NCBI GenBank assembly: GCA_016222805.1
Contig: JACRQG010000030.1
Coordinates: 67,101-131,100 of the forward strand
DNA: 64,000 nucleotides
Origin: Verrucomicrobiota bacterium
GTDB lineage: Bacteria > Verrucomicrobiota > Verrucomicrobiia > Opitutales > Opitutaceae
Direction: 5' to 3'
Positions 35,132 through 43,468 of the stretch are shown here, piece by piece (position 1 is the stretch's first letter; each line of letters begins with the position of its first letter). The notes below the pieces were generated by a model. The model was not told where the DNA came from and searched no databases. It saw only the letters and a list, made by a program, of their open reading frames with translations. A program made the translations under genes and the position numbers.

Positions 35132-36223
35132 TTAGCCCTGCGTGAAGCGTTTGACGTGCCTGGCGATGACCGCCATCGCTCGATCGGGATCCTGGACGTT
35201 GCGCGGATAGTAATAGTAGGCGGCGAAGTCCGGCCGCAGCGCGAGCACGGCGGGATAGTGCCGGTCCATGGCGTCGATCATCGCAGCCTGGAGGTTGTGG
35301 TTCTCGAGCAGGAAAAACCCCTTGCGGCCCGGCACCGCGCGGGCGGCCCGCAGGAACGACTCGCCCTTGCCGCTGAGCAGGATCTTGCCCTTGCCGCTCT
35401 CCTGGCCCTCGCCGCCCCCTTCCATGGTCTTGTCGGTGGCGGCATCCCACGGCCGGCCATCCGCGCCGTAATAATCGAGGTGCTGGACGCCGGCGCCGGC
35501 GGCGAGCTCGTCGGCGCCGTTGTGCGCCTGCTGAAAGAGAAAGGTGAGCTTGTCCGGCCAGCGCTGCTTGGCGAAGGCGCAGACCTTGCTCCAGAAGTCT
35601 CGCGCGGCGCCATAGTGGGCGGTGATCGGAGCGTCCTCGCCCAGGGCGGCGACGGCGGCCTTCGACTTGTCGATGATGAAACACTTGGGCTCGTCGATGA
35701 TGAAGCCGGCGAGGTGCGGGTGCTGGCGGTAGAGTTCGGCGAGGGTGTCGCAGAAGAACTTCAACGTATCCGGATGGTGGACGCTGCTGATGCCTCCGGA
35801 GACCTTGGGCATAATGGCGGTCCTGCCCTGCTTGTTCACGATCAGGGTCTGGGGGTTGAGCATCGAGAACAGGCTCGGCACCTTGGGGGCGCCGGCGGTC
35901 AGGCCGCCCCAGCGCGAAGGGACCGCGATGACCTTCATGCCCACGCGGCTCGCCTCGGCGGCGATCAGGGAGTGGTTCTCGTAGGCGGCGAAGAGATCCT
36001 GCTCCAGCACGCCGACACAGACATACTGGGTGCCGATGTCGGCCATCCACTCCATGTCCGCGCGGATGTGGCGCGGCACGTAGGTGTACATGTGGGCGTT
36101 GAGGTAGTAGGCGCCAATCGCGGTGGTCGTGCGATTGACCGGACGGATCGGCGCCGCGGCGGACGCCGCGAGCGGGGCGGCGGAGAGCGCGGTCGAGGAG
36201 CGGAGGAAGGTGCGGCGATTCAT
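35132..36223 (-). CDS. Tat-exported protein of unknown function, probable TIM-barrel hydrolase
   Basis: A 363-residue protein with a Tat signal (MNRRTFLRSSTALSAAPLAA). No known family was recognised. Several features suggest a glycoside-hydrolase-like barrel: an early strand with YYLNAHMYTYVPRHIRAD, a strand-end acid in LAGFIIDEPKCFII, and a later LLENHNLQAAMIDAMDRH. Asp and Glu in IIDEPK are candidates for catalytic acids. The central linker is rich in Gly, Glu and Lys (MEGGGEGQESGKGK). It sits between a sulfatase and the GH2 gene, 62 bases before the latter, so it likely works on the same glycan. Confidence 0.7.
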   Translation of the reverse strand: MNRRTFLRSSTALSAAPLAASAAAPIRPVNRTTTAIGAYYLNAHMYTYVPRHIRADMEWMADIGTQYVCVGVLEQDLFAAYENHSLIAAEASRVGMKVIAVPSRWGGLTAGAPKVPSLFSMLNPQTLIVNKQGRTAIMPKVSGGISSVHHPDTLKFFCDTLAELYRQHPHLAGFIIDEPKCFIIDKSKAAVAALGEDAPITAHYGAARDFWSKVCAFAKQRWPDKLTFLFQQAHNGADELAAGAGVQHLDYYGADGRPWDAATDKTMEGGGEGQESGKGKILLSGKGESFLRAARAVPGRKGFFLLENHNLQAAMIDAMDRHYPAVLALRPDFAAYYYYPRNVQDPDRAMAVIARHVKRFTQG

Positions 36224-36290
36224 CGGGAAAACGGCGGTGGGGAGGCGTCCCGTTGGCCTCCGGCGCGCCCGATCGCCTCGGTTGCGCTGG

Positions 36291-36315
36291 CGCGGGGCGG
36301 GGTCGCCCCGCCTAC
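36291..36315. repeat. GC-rich palindromic repeat, copy 6
   Basis: GCGCGGGGCGGGG followed by TCGCCCCGCCTAC, between a sulfatase and the Tat-exported protein gene. Confidence 0.65.
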
Positions 36316-36338
36316 AGCGACGGGGCGGAGCGTGGGTG

Positions 36339-37817
36339 TCATTTGGCGGAGCCCTTCTTGTCTCCGGGTTCGTCCGGGAGGCGACCGTTGTAGCCGCGGA
36401 AAATGTCGAGGGGATCCTCCATTTGGGCGCCCTGATCGCCGGACTCGACCACCCAGCGGTCCACGAGGGCGCGCAGTTCGCGGAGCCGGGCGGCGTGGGC
36501 GGGATCGGCGGCGAGGTTGCGGACCTCGTGGGGGTCGGCGCGGAGGTCGTAGAGCTCCTCAAGGGGTTTGCGCGGGGCGGCAAACGCGGCGGCTTCGGGG
36601 GTGAGTTGGCCGGCGCGGGCGAGTTCCTTGACCAGGTTCCAGGTGGGATAGGATTTCTCCTTGTACGCGTTGTACTGCAGGTACGGGATCGCCGGCAGAT
36701 AGTTCCGGATGTACTTCCAGTCGGCGGTGCGCACGGCGCGCATCCGGTCGGTGGATTCATCCATGCGGTCGCGGGCTGCAAAGACATGGGTGCGCGGCAT
36801 GGTGCCCGGGGCGAGAAAGTCGCGGCCCTGCATCGCCGGGGCGGGGCGGGCGCCCGCGAGACCGATCAAGGCGGCCGTGACGTCGATGGCGGAGACCAGC
36901 TGGTCGTCGACGGTCCCGGCCCGCCGCCGGTCGGGCCAGGCGATGATCAGCGGCACGTGGATGCCTCCATCGTAGAGAAACTGCTTGGAGCGGAAAAGGC
37001 ACTGCCCGTTGTCGCCCATGAAGACGACGATCGTGTTGCCGGCGAGGCCGTCGCGTTCGAGCCGCGCGAGGACTTCGCCGACGTAGTGATCCATCAGGGC
37101 GACCGCATCGAGGTAATTGGCGTACTCCTCGCGGGCCACGGGATGGTCCGGATAGTACGGCGGGAGCTGCACGCGAGCGGCCTCGACATGGCCGACCGGC
37201 GAGTCCTTGGACCGGGCGAGGACCCAGCCGTCGCCCTTGTGGCTTTCGTTGATCGAGATTTGGGCGAAGAACGGCTGACCGGGCGCGCGTTCTTTCCAGG
37301 AGATGCCGTCGAAGGGGCGTTCCGCGATGAAGTTGAAGTCGGTTTTTCCGGTGCCGTCGGCGCCGGTGATCTTCAATCCACTCGGCCCGGTGTTTTCCTT
37401 GCGCGCCTTCTTGCCGCCGGGGGCGGCGAGGTTGGCGGTGAAGTAGCCTGCGTCGCGGAGACAGTCGGTCAGCGTGCGGGCGCCGGCGGGGAGCGGGCGC
37501 TTGTTCCACTGCCAGGTGCGGTGGTGGTGCGCCCCGATGCTCGTCTGGTACATGCCCGTCATGATCGCGGAGCGACTGGCGGAGCAGACCGGCGCGGTGG
37601 TGAAGGCGCGGGTGTAGCGGACGCCCCGGGCCGCGAGGGCGTCGAGATGGGGCGTCTGCACGAGGGGCGCGCCATAGCAGCCGAGTTGCGGCCCGATATC
37701 CTCCGCCAGGATGAAGAGGAGGTTGGGTCGGGTGGGTTGATCCGCCGCAGGCGCGAGCATGGGCGCGGACAACAGGAGCGCGGCGAGGAGGGCCGGAAGA
37801 CGGTGAGGCAGGTGCAC
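36339..37817 (-). CDS. Secreted sulfatase (sulfamidase-like Cys motif)
   Basis: A 492-residue sulfatase. The formylglycine site is C-S-A-S-R with Cys78, a variant common in N-sulfoglucosamine-sulfohydrolase-like sulfatases, and the metal site reads AEDIGPQLG. No ATG is present before the signal peptide; GTG at 37817 is the likeliest start, with TTG two codons earlier as alternative. GDNGQCLF is the usual DNG segment. The C-terminus ends in EPGDKKGSAK. It lies 225 bases downstream of an oxidoreductase gene and 115 upstream of the Tat-exported unknown protein gene. The target sulfate group is unknown. Confidence 0.9.
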   Translation of the reverse strand: MHLPHRLPALLAALLLSAPMLAPAADQPTRPNLLFILAEDIGPQLGCYGAPLVQTPHLDALAARGVRYTRAFTTAPVCSASRSAIMTGMYQTSIGAHHHRTWQWNKRPLPAGARTLTDCLRDAGYFTANLAAPGGKKARKENTGPSGLKITGADGTGKTDFNFIAERPFDGISWKERAPGQPFFAQISINESHKGDGWVLARSKDSPVGHVEAARVQLPPYYPDHPVAREEYANYLDAVALMDHYVGEVLARLERDGLAGNTIVVFMGDNGQCLFRSKQFLYDGGIHVPLIIAWPDRRRAGTVDDQLVSAIDVTAALIGLAGARPAPAMQGRDFLAPGTMPRTHVFAARDRMDESTDRMRAVRTADWKYIRNYLPAIPYLQYNAYKEKSYPTWNLVKELARAGQLTPEAAAFAAPRKPLEELYDLRADPHEVRNLAADPAHAARLRELRALVDRWVVESGDQGAQMEDPLDIFRGYNGRLPDEPGDKKGSAK

Positions 37818-38042
37818 AGGCAAGGGGAAAGGCGGGGTAAGGGTTACGACAAGGGAGCGGCCGGGGCAACCGGTGGCTCCATTCCGAGCGTTCGGTCCGA
37901 TGGCCTTGGTCGGCCCGGTGGCGCCGGGGTCGGTGCCGCGAGCGGAGGTGCCCCCATGCTGTTGTTCGAGGGTGGCATGCCGGCGGCGAAGGTCGCGGAG
38001 CCGCCGGCCGCGCTCCAGGGCAGGGCCGGCGGGCGGATTGGA

Positions 38043-39380
38043 TCAGAGCGTCCAGCCCTTGCGGTATTCGCGTTTCAGGAACGGATCAGCAGCGGAGGTG
38101 TTCTTCACGCGCATCCGGGCGGCGTCCCATTCAAGTTTCCGGCCGGCCCGGAAGGCGACGTTGCCGAGGTGGTTGGACTCCGTCAGCCAGCCGGAGTATT
38201 CGAAATCGGCGAGGACCTTCCCGCGGCCCTTGACGGCGTCGAGCCACTCCTGGTGGTGGCTGACAGCCTTGGGGAAGACCGGCGCCGGGCGCTGGTAGCC
38301 GGCGAAGTCCTTTTCCGGCAGGAGCACATGCTTGCCGTAGTCGGAAAGGAGCATGCCCTTCTTGCCAATGAAGAGGCAGGCGCTGCCCCACTGGGGGATG
38401 CCCTGCTGCTTCCAAATTTCGGGCCGATCCTCGCCCTGGTACCACGTCATCTTCACCGGCGGCAGCGAGCCGCGGGCCCCAAACTCGTACACCGCGCGCA
38501 TCGTCGCCGGGGCGATCTCCGGGTGGGGAGGAGGTCCGAAGGCCTCGATGGTGAGCGGCGCCTTAAGTTGCAGGGCCCAGAAGGGAAGATCGTTCCAGTG
38601 GGAGCCCAAATCGCTCATCGTGCCGTTGCCGAAGTCCCACCAGCGATACCACTTGGGCCCGGGGAAGTAGGCTTCGTTGAACGGGCGTTCCGGCGCGGGG
38701 CCGAGCCACAGATCCCAGTGCAGCCCCTCGGGCACGGGTTGTCCGGACGGACGCTCGGTGATGTAGATGCGATCCTTGTTCGCCTCGGCGGCCTCCTTGC
38801 TCTGCAGGCCCCAGGCGCGGGAAACCCAGACATGCACCTCGTGCACGGGACCGATCGCGCCGCCCTGGACCAGTTCGACCACGCGCCGGTAGTTGTCGGT
38901 CGCGTGGATCTGGATGCCCATCTGCGTCACCACCCCGGCGGCGGCCGCGGCTTCGCGGACCTTGCGCGCCTCGTAGACATTATGGGTGAGGGGCTTTTCG
39001 CAGTAGACGTGTTTCTTGTGCTTTAGCGCCAGCATTGTGGCGATCGCGTGCGTATGTTCGCAGGTGCTGACGACGACGGCGTCGAAGTCGCCCGGGCGAT
39101 CGAAGAGCTTGCGGAAGTCGACCTCGCGGCGGGCCTTCGGATAGGCGGCGACGGCGGGCGCCAGGCTCTTTTCGTTCACGTCGCACAGCGCCACGATGTT
39201 CTCGGAGGCGACACCCTTGAGATTGCTGCCGCCGCGTCCACCCGTGCCGATGATGGCGAGGTTGAGTTTGCTGTTCAGGTTCTGCCCGCGCAGGAAGGCG
39301 GGCGCGGAGAAGACGGCGGCGGTGGCGAGGGAGCGTCGGGCGAATTGGCGCCGGGTGAGAGCAGGGTGGCTGGAGTTCAT
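38043..39380 (-). CDS. Tat-exported Gfo/Idh/MocA family oxidoreductase
   Basis: A 445-residue enzyme. The Tat signal has two RR pairs ([20 protein letters not shown]). The Rossmann motif G-T-G-G-R-G-G covers residues 45-51, and EKP is at 128-130. Many aromatic residues ([22 protein letters not shown]) mark the Bacteroidetes/Planctomycetes subgroup that dominates polysaccharide loci. Relatives oxidise sugars at a ring carbon using bound NAD(P). The ATG at 39380 was chosen because the upstream extension is not protein-like. It follows the sugar isomerase-like gene by 133 bases, which carry a palindromic repeat. Confidence 0.92.
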   Translation of the reverse strand: MNSSHPALTRRQFARRSLATAAVFSAPAFLRGQNLNSKLNLAIIGTGGRGGSNLKGVASENIVALCDVNEKSLAPAVAAYPKARREVDFRKLFDRPGDFDAVVVSTCEHTHAIATMLALKHKKHVYCEKPLTHNVYEARKVREAAAAAGVVTQMGIQIHATDNYRRVVELVQGGAIGPVHEVHVWVSRAWGLQSKEAAEANKDRIYITERPSGQPVPEGLHWDLWLGPAPERPFNEAYFPGPKWYRWWDFGNGTMSDLGSHWNDLPFWALQLKAPLTIEAFGPPPHPEIAPATMRAVYEFGARGSLPPVKMTWYQGEDRPEIWKQQGIPQWGSACLFIGKKGMLLSDYGKHVLLPEKDFAGYQRPAPVFPKAVSHHQEWLDAVKGRGKVLADFEYSGWLTESNHLGNVAFRAGRKLEWDAARMRVKNTSAADPFLKREYRKGWTL

Positions 39381-39441
39381 GGGGTCGCTGGAAGGGTTGG
39401 GTTTCGGGACGATATGTCGGGCGAAGGTGATGTCGGCGGTG

Positions 39442-39466
39442 GTAGCCGGGGTCGGTGACCCCGGCG
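39442..39466. repeat. GC-rich palindromic repeat, copy 7
   Basis: GTAGCCGGGGTCGGTGACCC followed by CGGC, a near-perfect hairpin of the GTAGCCG subtype also seen at 32003-32080. Confidence 0.6.
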
Positions 39467-39513
39467 AAAGCGGAAAGCGTCTGCGGTCGCGGGGAGGCGC
39501 GGGCCAAACTCGT

Positions 39514-40359
39514 TCACAGATCGAGGACGCGATCCATGCGCCTGGCGATGTCGGTGAGGGCGGGCCAGTCGCCGCCGCGCACCTCGGCGGCCGCCCAGCC
39601 GGTGAAGCCGATCTTCGCCAGTTCGGCGCGCACGGCGGGCCAGTTGATATCGCCGTCGCCAATCGGCACGTCGAAACCCTTTTGCAGCCCCGTCTGCATC
39701 GCCTGCTTGTTGCTCCACTCCTTGATGTCGAGTTTCTGCGACCGTTTGCCCAGCACCTGGGCCCAATGTTCCGCGATGCCCCAGCGCATCATGTTTCCCA
39801 CGTCGAAGTGCACCTGCACCCACGGGCTTCCGATTTCGTCGATGAAGCGCGCCATGTCGAACGGGCTGATGAGGAAGGTGGCCCAGACGTTTTCCACCAG
39901 CAGCTTGATGCGCTGCTTCTCGGCGTGGGGCGCGGCGGCCTTGAGCTGGTCGCGGCAACGGTTCCAGTTGTCGACCAGGGACTGCTTCTGGTCGTAGCGG
40001 GCCACCACCAGCATCGAATCGGCGCCCAGTTTCTTGGTGAGGTCGATGCCGGGTTCGAGGTTCTCTGTCCGGGCTCCAACGGTACCGTCGATGAGGAGGC
40101 CGCTGTCCCGGCTGGCGGCGATCCAGGCGTCGGGTTCGGTGACGTGGGAGAGGCTGGGCTCGACCCCGTCGAAACCGCAGGCGCGGAGCTGGCGGAAGGC
40201 CTCGACCAGCGGCACGCTCTTGGCGCCGGTGACCATGCCCCACTTGAGCGACTTGCGGATCTTGCCGGTGAACTGGCCGGCGCGCGCGCCGGGGGCGGTG
40301 GCGAGAACGGCCGCCCCGAGGGCGGCGCCGGAGCGGTGGAGGAAGGTACGGCGATTCAT
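39514..40359 (-). CDS. Tat-exported sugar phosphate isomerase/epimerase-like TIM barrel
   Basis: A 281-residue protein of the xylose-isomerase-like TIM-barrel superfamily. The Tat signal is [20 protein letters not shown]. Metal ligands are suggested by Glu in [10 protein letters not shown], Asp in [12 protein letters not shown] and Glu in the final [12 protein letters not shown]. Export makes an ordinary intracellular sugar-phosphate role unlikely; related proteins near Gfo/Idh/MocA enzymes are candidates for keto-sugar epimerases or lyases. It begins 61 bases after a sulfatase stop and precedes an oxidoreductase gene. The pairing of the two exported enzymes is the main functional clue. Confidence 0.87.
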   Translation of the reverse strand: MNRRTFLHRSGAALGAAVLATAPGARAGQFTGKIRKSLKWGMVTGAKSVPLVEAFRQLRACGFDGVEPSLSHVTEPDAWIAASRDSGLLIDGTVGARTENLEPGIDLTKKLGADSMLVVARYDQKQSLVDNWNRCRDQLKAAAPHAEKQRIKLLVENVWATFLISPFDMARFIDEIGSPWVQVHFDVGNMMRWGIAEHWAQVLGKRSQKLDIKEWSNKQAMQTGLQKGFDVPIGDGDINWPAVRAELAKIGFTGWAAAEVRGGDWPALTDIARRMDRVLDL

Positions 40360-40420
40360 GGGAAGAGTGTGACGGGATGGGGGAGCGGGGGCGAGGGGGA
40401 TAACACCGGCGGCGGCCGGT

Positions 40421-41869
40421 TCAGGGGGAGGCCCGCCGACCGGCCGGCCGGAGGTGGGCGCGCATCTCTGCGGCGGCGTCGCGGGCCGCGAGGGCGAGCC
40501 GTTGCGCGACCTCCGGGTGCTGGGCGAGGCGGTTGAAGCGTTCGCCGGCGTCCGCGCCCAGGTCGTAGAGTTCGCGCGGGGTCACGGTCCCATCCCGGCC
40601 GGTCTCGACGTGGAGTTTCCAGCGTTCGTCGCGGATCGCGCGGTAGTTGACCTGACCTTCGGCGCTGCCGCCGAGGTAGTGAAAGAAGGCGTGCGGGCTG
40701 CGGTCGGATGCGCCGGTGAGCAACGGTCCGAGGTCCCGCCCGTCGATGACGCGGTCCGACGGAAGGCGCGCGCCCGCCAGCTGCGCGCAGGTTGGGAGGA
40801 GGTCGATGTTGCCGGCGACCGCGGCGGTGCGGCGTCCCGCGGGAATCTTCCCGGGCCAGCGGAAGATGGCGGGGACGCGGACGCCGCCCTCCCAGATCGT
40901 ACCCTTGCCCTCGCGCAGGGGTCCGGCGGAACCGCCGTCGATCCCGTAGGCCAGCCACGGTCCATTGTCGCTGGTGAAGACCACGAGGGTGCGTTCGTCG
41001 AGCCCGAGGCGCCGGAGTTGCCCGAGGATCTGGCCGACGCTCCAGTCGATCTCCATCACGACGTCGCCGTAGAGCCCGCGGGCCGACTTGCCGGCGAACT
41101 TTTCGGAGACAAACAACGGCACGTGTGGCATCGCGTGGGCGAGGTAGAGAAAGAACGGGCGGTCGCGGTGGCGGGAGATGAAGTCGAGGGCGGCCTCGGT
41201 GTAGCGGGTCGTGAGTTGTCGTTGGTCCGGGTTCGTCTCGATCACGGTCTCGTCGCGCATCAGCGGAAGATCGTTGGGGAAGCCTCCGCGGGGCGGATAG
41301 TAGGAGTCGGAGCCGGCGTAACCCGTGTACGCGGCCCGCTCCCGGGTGGCGCGCATGAGGGCGTCTTCGTTTTCCCGCGGCGGCATCTTGGGGTGGTAGC
41401 GCCACATGTCGTTCGAGAAAGGAAGGCCGAGGTACGCGTCGAAGCCCTGGCGCGTGGGCAGGAACTCCGGGGCGTCGCCGAGGTGCCACTTGCCGATCGC
41501 CATGGTGGCGTAGCCGGCCTGCTTGAGCACCTCGGCAATGGTCACTTCGGCCGGGTGGAGTCCCCAATTCGAGCCGGGGCCCGGGTTTCGGGCATGCCCG
41601 ACCCGCGCGGCGTAGCAGCCGGTCATCAGCTGGGCGCGGGAGGGACCGCAGAACGTGGCGGCATAAAAGCTCGTGAAGCGCAGCCCCTCGGCGGCGAGGC
41701 GGTCGATGTGCGGCGTCGCGATGTCCGGCGAACCGTAACACCCCAGATCGCCGTAGCCCTGATCGTCGGTGAAGATGATGACGATGTTCGGCCGGGCGGG
41801 GGTGGCCGCCGAGAGCGGACTGGCCGCCAGCGGGGCCAGCAGGAGGGCGAGGAGGAGACGAGAGGTCAT
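40421..41869 (-). CDS. Secreted sulfatase
   Basis: A 482-residue type I sulfatase with a signal peptide (SRLLLALLLAPLAASPLSA). The metal motif is TDDQGYGDLG and the formylglycine site C-G-P-S-R with Cys74, a different third-position variant from its neighbours. GKWHLGDAP and FTSDNGPWL follow. Its ATG at 41869 overlaps the stop of the upstream sulfatase (ATGA), so the two are translationally coupled. The frame runs further upstream only through the neighbouring gene. It is followed 61 bases later by the isomerase-like gene. Confidence 0.93.
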   Translation of the reverse strand: MTSRLLLALLLAPLAASPLSAATPARPNIVIIFTDDQGYGDLGCYGSPDIATPHIDRLAAEGLRFTSFYAATFCGPSRAQLMTGCYAARVGHARNPGPGSNWGLHPAEVTIAEVLKQAGYATMAIGKWHLGDAPEFLPTRQGFDAYLGLPFSNDMWRYHPKMPPRENEDALMRATRERAAYTGYAGSDSYYPPRGGFPNDLPLMRDETVIETNPDQRQLTTRYTEAALDFISRHRDRPFFLYLAHAMPHVPLFVSEKFAGKSARGLYGDVVMEIDWSVGQILGQLRRLGLDERTLVVFTSDNGPWLAYGIDGGSAGPLREGKGTIWEGGVRVPAIFRWPGKIPAGRRTAAVAGNIDLLPTCAQLAGARLPSDRVIDGRDLGPLLTGASDRSPHAFFHYLGGSAEGQVNYRAIRDERWKLHVETGRDGTVTPRELYDLGADAGERFNRLAQHPEVAQRLALAARDAAAEMRAHLRPAGRRASP

Positions 41870-43407
41870 GGCAGTGGGGCGGTGCGGGTGTTCTCGCGAT
41901 GGGACCGGAGCAGGGCGATCATCCGGGCGGCCACCTCCGGGTGTTCGCGCACGACGTTGCGTTCCTGGCGGAAGTCGGTGGCGAGGTTGTAGAGTTGATC
42001 CGGCGGAGCCTCGGGCCGGATCTTCCCGTCGGGCGTGATGTCGCTGTTGGTGCGCTCGCTGAAAGCGACGCTGCCGGGTCCGCCGCGGATGCCGGAGAAA
42101 CCGCCGTCGCCCTGCGCGCTGATGTAGACCCACGGACCGGAGCGGAGGGCGACGTTCTTCCGGGCAATGGGCTGCAGGACCAGATGCTCGCGGATCGGAG
42201 CGGCGGGCGAGCCGGTCAGCGTGGCCAGTTGGTTGAAACTGTCGGGCCCCGCGGCGGGATCGAGTTTCCGGCCGGTGAGGGCGGCAAAGGTCGCCAGCAA
42301 ATCGAGGTTGGCGATCAGCTGTGACGACGTGCTCCCGGCGGGAACGCGGCCGGGCCAGCGGACGAGAAACGGCACGCGGTGGCCGCCCTCCCAGGCGCCG
42401 AACTTGTAGCCGAGGAGCTCGCCGTTGGCGCGGTGGCCGGCCCGCCAGGCGTCCTGGCCGCCTTCGTTGAGCATGCCGCCGTTGTCGCTCGTGAAGATCA
42501 CGAGCGTGTGGTCGGCGAGCCGGAGTTCATCGAGGGTCGCCAGGATCTCCCCGACCATCCAGTCGAGTTCGTGGATGAAGTCCCCGTAGCGTCCGCAGTC
42601 GCTCGTGCCCTGGAATCGCGGGTGCGGGGTGAACGGGTGGTGAATCTGCGGGGTGGCGAAGTAGAGGAAGAATGGCCGACCTCGCTGCTGCCGGATCCAG
42701 GTGGTCGCCTTCTGCGTGAAGAGGGTGCCGAGCTGGTCGTCCTGATACAGGGCGTGGGCCGCGCGGGCGCCCGACATCGCTTGGGCGTTGAGGATCTTCT
42801 CCGGGTACTTCGGGGTCTCGGGTAGGCCGCCGAAGACGAGCGGATCCGCGGGATCGAGGCCGAGCACGCGGTGGTTCTCCACCAGCACGTAGGGAGCGTG
42901 GCTGCTCACCGTGGGCAGGCCGTAGTACCAGTCGAAACCCAGCTCCAGGGGGCCGGGCTTGAGCTCGCCGTTCCAGTCCGGGGTCTTGGTGCCGAAGCCG
43001 AGATGCCACTTGCCGATGCAGGCCGTGGCGTAGCCGGCGCCGCGCAGGAGCGAAGCCAGCGTGGTCTTCGCGGGGTCGATGATCAGCCCGGCGCGGCCGA
43101 AGATCGGCCCCCAGTTATCGACGCGGAAGGGATACTCGCCGGTCAGCAGGGCATAGCGCGATGGCGTGCAGGCCGCCGAGGCGGAGTGTGCATCGGTGAA
43201 GCGACGTCCTTCGCGGGCGAGTCGGTCGATGTGCGGGGTGCGGACCTTCGTGGCGCCGTAGCAGCCGACGTCGCCGTAGCCCAGATCATCCGCGTAAATC
43301 AGGACGATGTTGGGGGGCGAATCCGAGGCGGCGGCACGGAGCAAACCCGCGAGCAGCAGAAAGCAGATCGACAAACGGGCCGGGCGGCCGGGGAGGGGCG
43401 AAGCCAT
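41866..43407 (-). CDS. Secreted sulfatase
   Basis: A 513-residue type I sulfatase. A signal peptide (RLSICFLLLAGLLRAAA) precedes ADDLGYGDVG, and the formylglycine site is C-T-P-S-R with Cys80. KTPDWNGELKPGPLELGFDW and VLVENHRVLGLDPADP resemble the next sulfatase (43469-44965) closely enough to indicate a tandem duplication. Its stop overlaps the start of the sulfatase downstream. Substrate is a sulfated sugar, not further defined. Confidence 0.94.
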   Translation of the reverse strand: MASPLPGRPARLSICFLLLAGLLRAAASDSPPNIVLIYADDLGYGDVGCYGATKVRTPHIDRLAREGRRFTDAHSASAACTPSRYALLTGEYPFRVDNWGPIFGRAGLIIDPAKTTLASLLRGAGYATACIGKWHLGFGTKTPDWNGELKPGPLELGFDWYYGLPTVSSHAPYVLVENHRVLGLDPADPLVFGGLPETPKYPEKILNAQAMSGARAAHALYQDDQLGTLFTQKATTWIRQQRGRPFFLYFATPQIHHPFTPHPRFQGTSDCGRYGDFIHELDWMVGEILATLDELRLADHTLVIFTSDNGGMLNEGGQDAWRAGHRANGELLGYKFGAWEGGHRVPFLVRWPGRVPAGSTSSQLIANLDLLATFAALTGRKLDPAAGPDSFNQLATLTGSPAAPIREHLVLQPIARKNVALRSGPWVYISAQGDGGFSGIRGGPGSVAFSERTNSDITPDGKIRPEAPPDQLYNLATDFRQERNVVREHPEVAARMIALLRSHRENTRTAPLP

Positions 43408-43468
43408 GGGGTGTGGGGGAGAGGTTGGGGGCCGGCCGAAAGCGGGGCCGGCGGGACGGTGCGGCCGC

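Noticed and set aside
31965-35135. 1056-residue open frame on the plus strand
   Set aside because: It is antisense to the GH2-like gene, rich in Gly/Arg/Val with no domain motifs, a typical shadow in high-GC DNA.
36123-39026. 967-residue open frame on the plus strand
   Set aside because: Runs antisense across three recognisable minus-strand genes and the gaps between them; no protein motifs.
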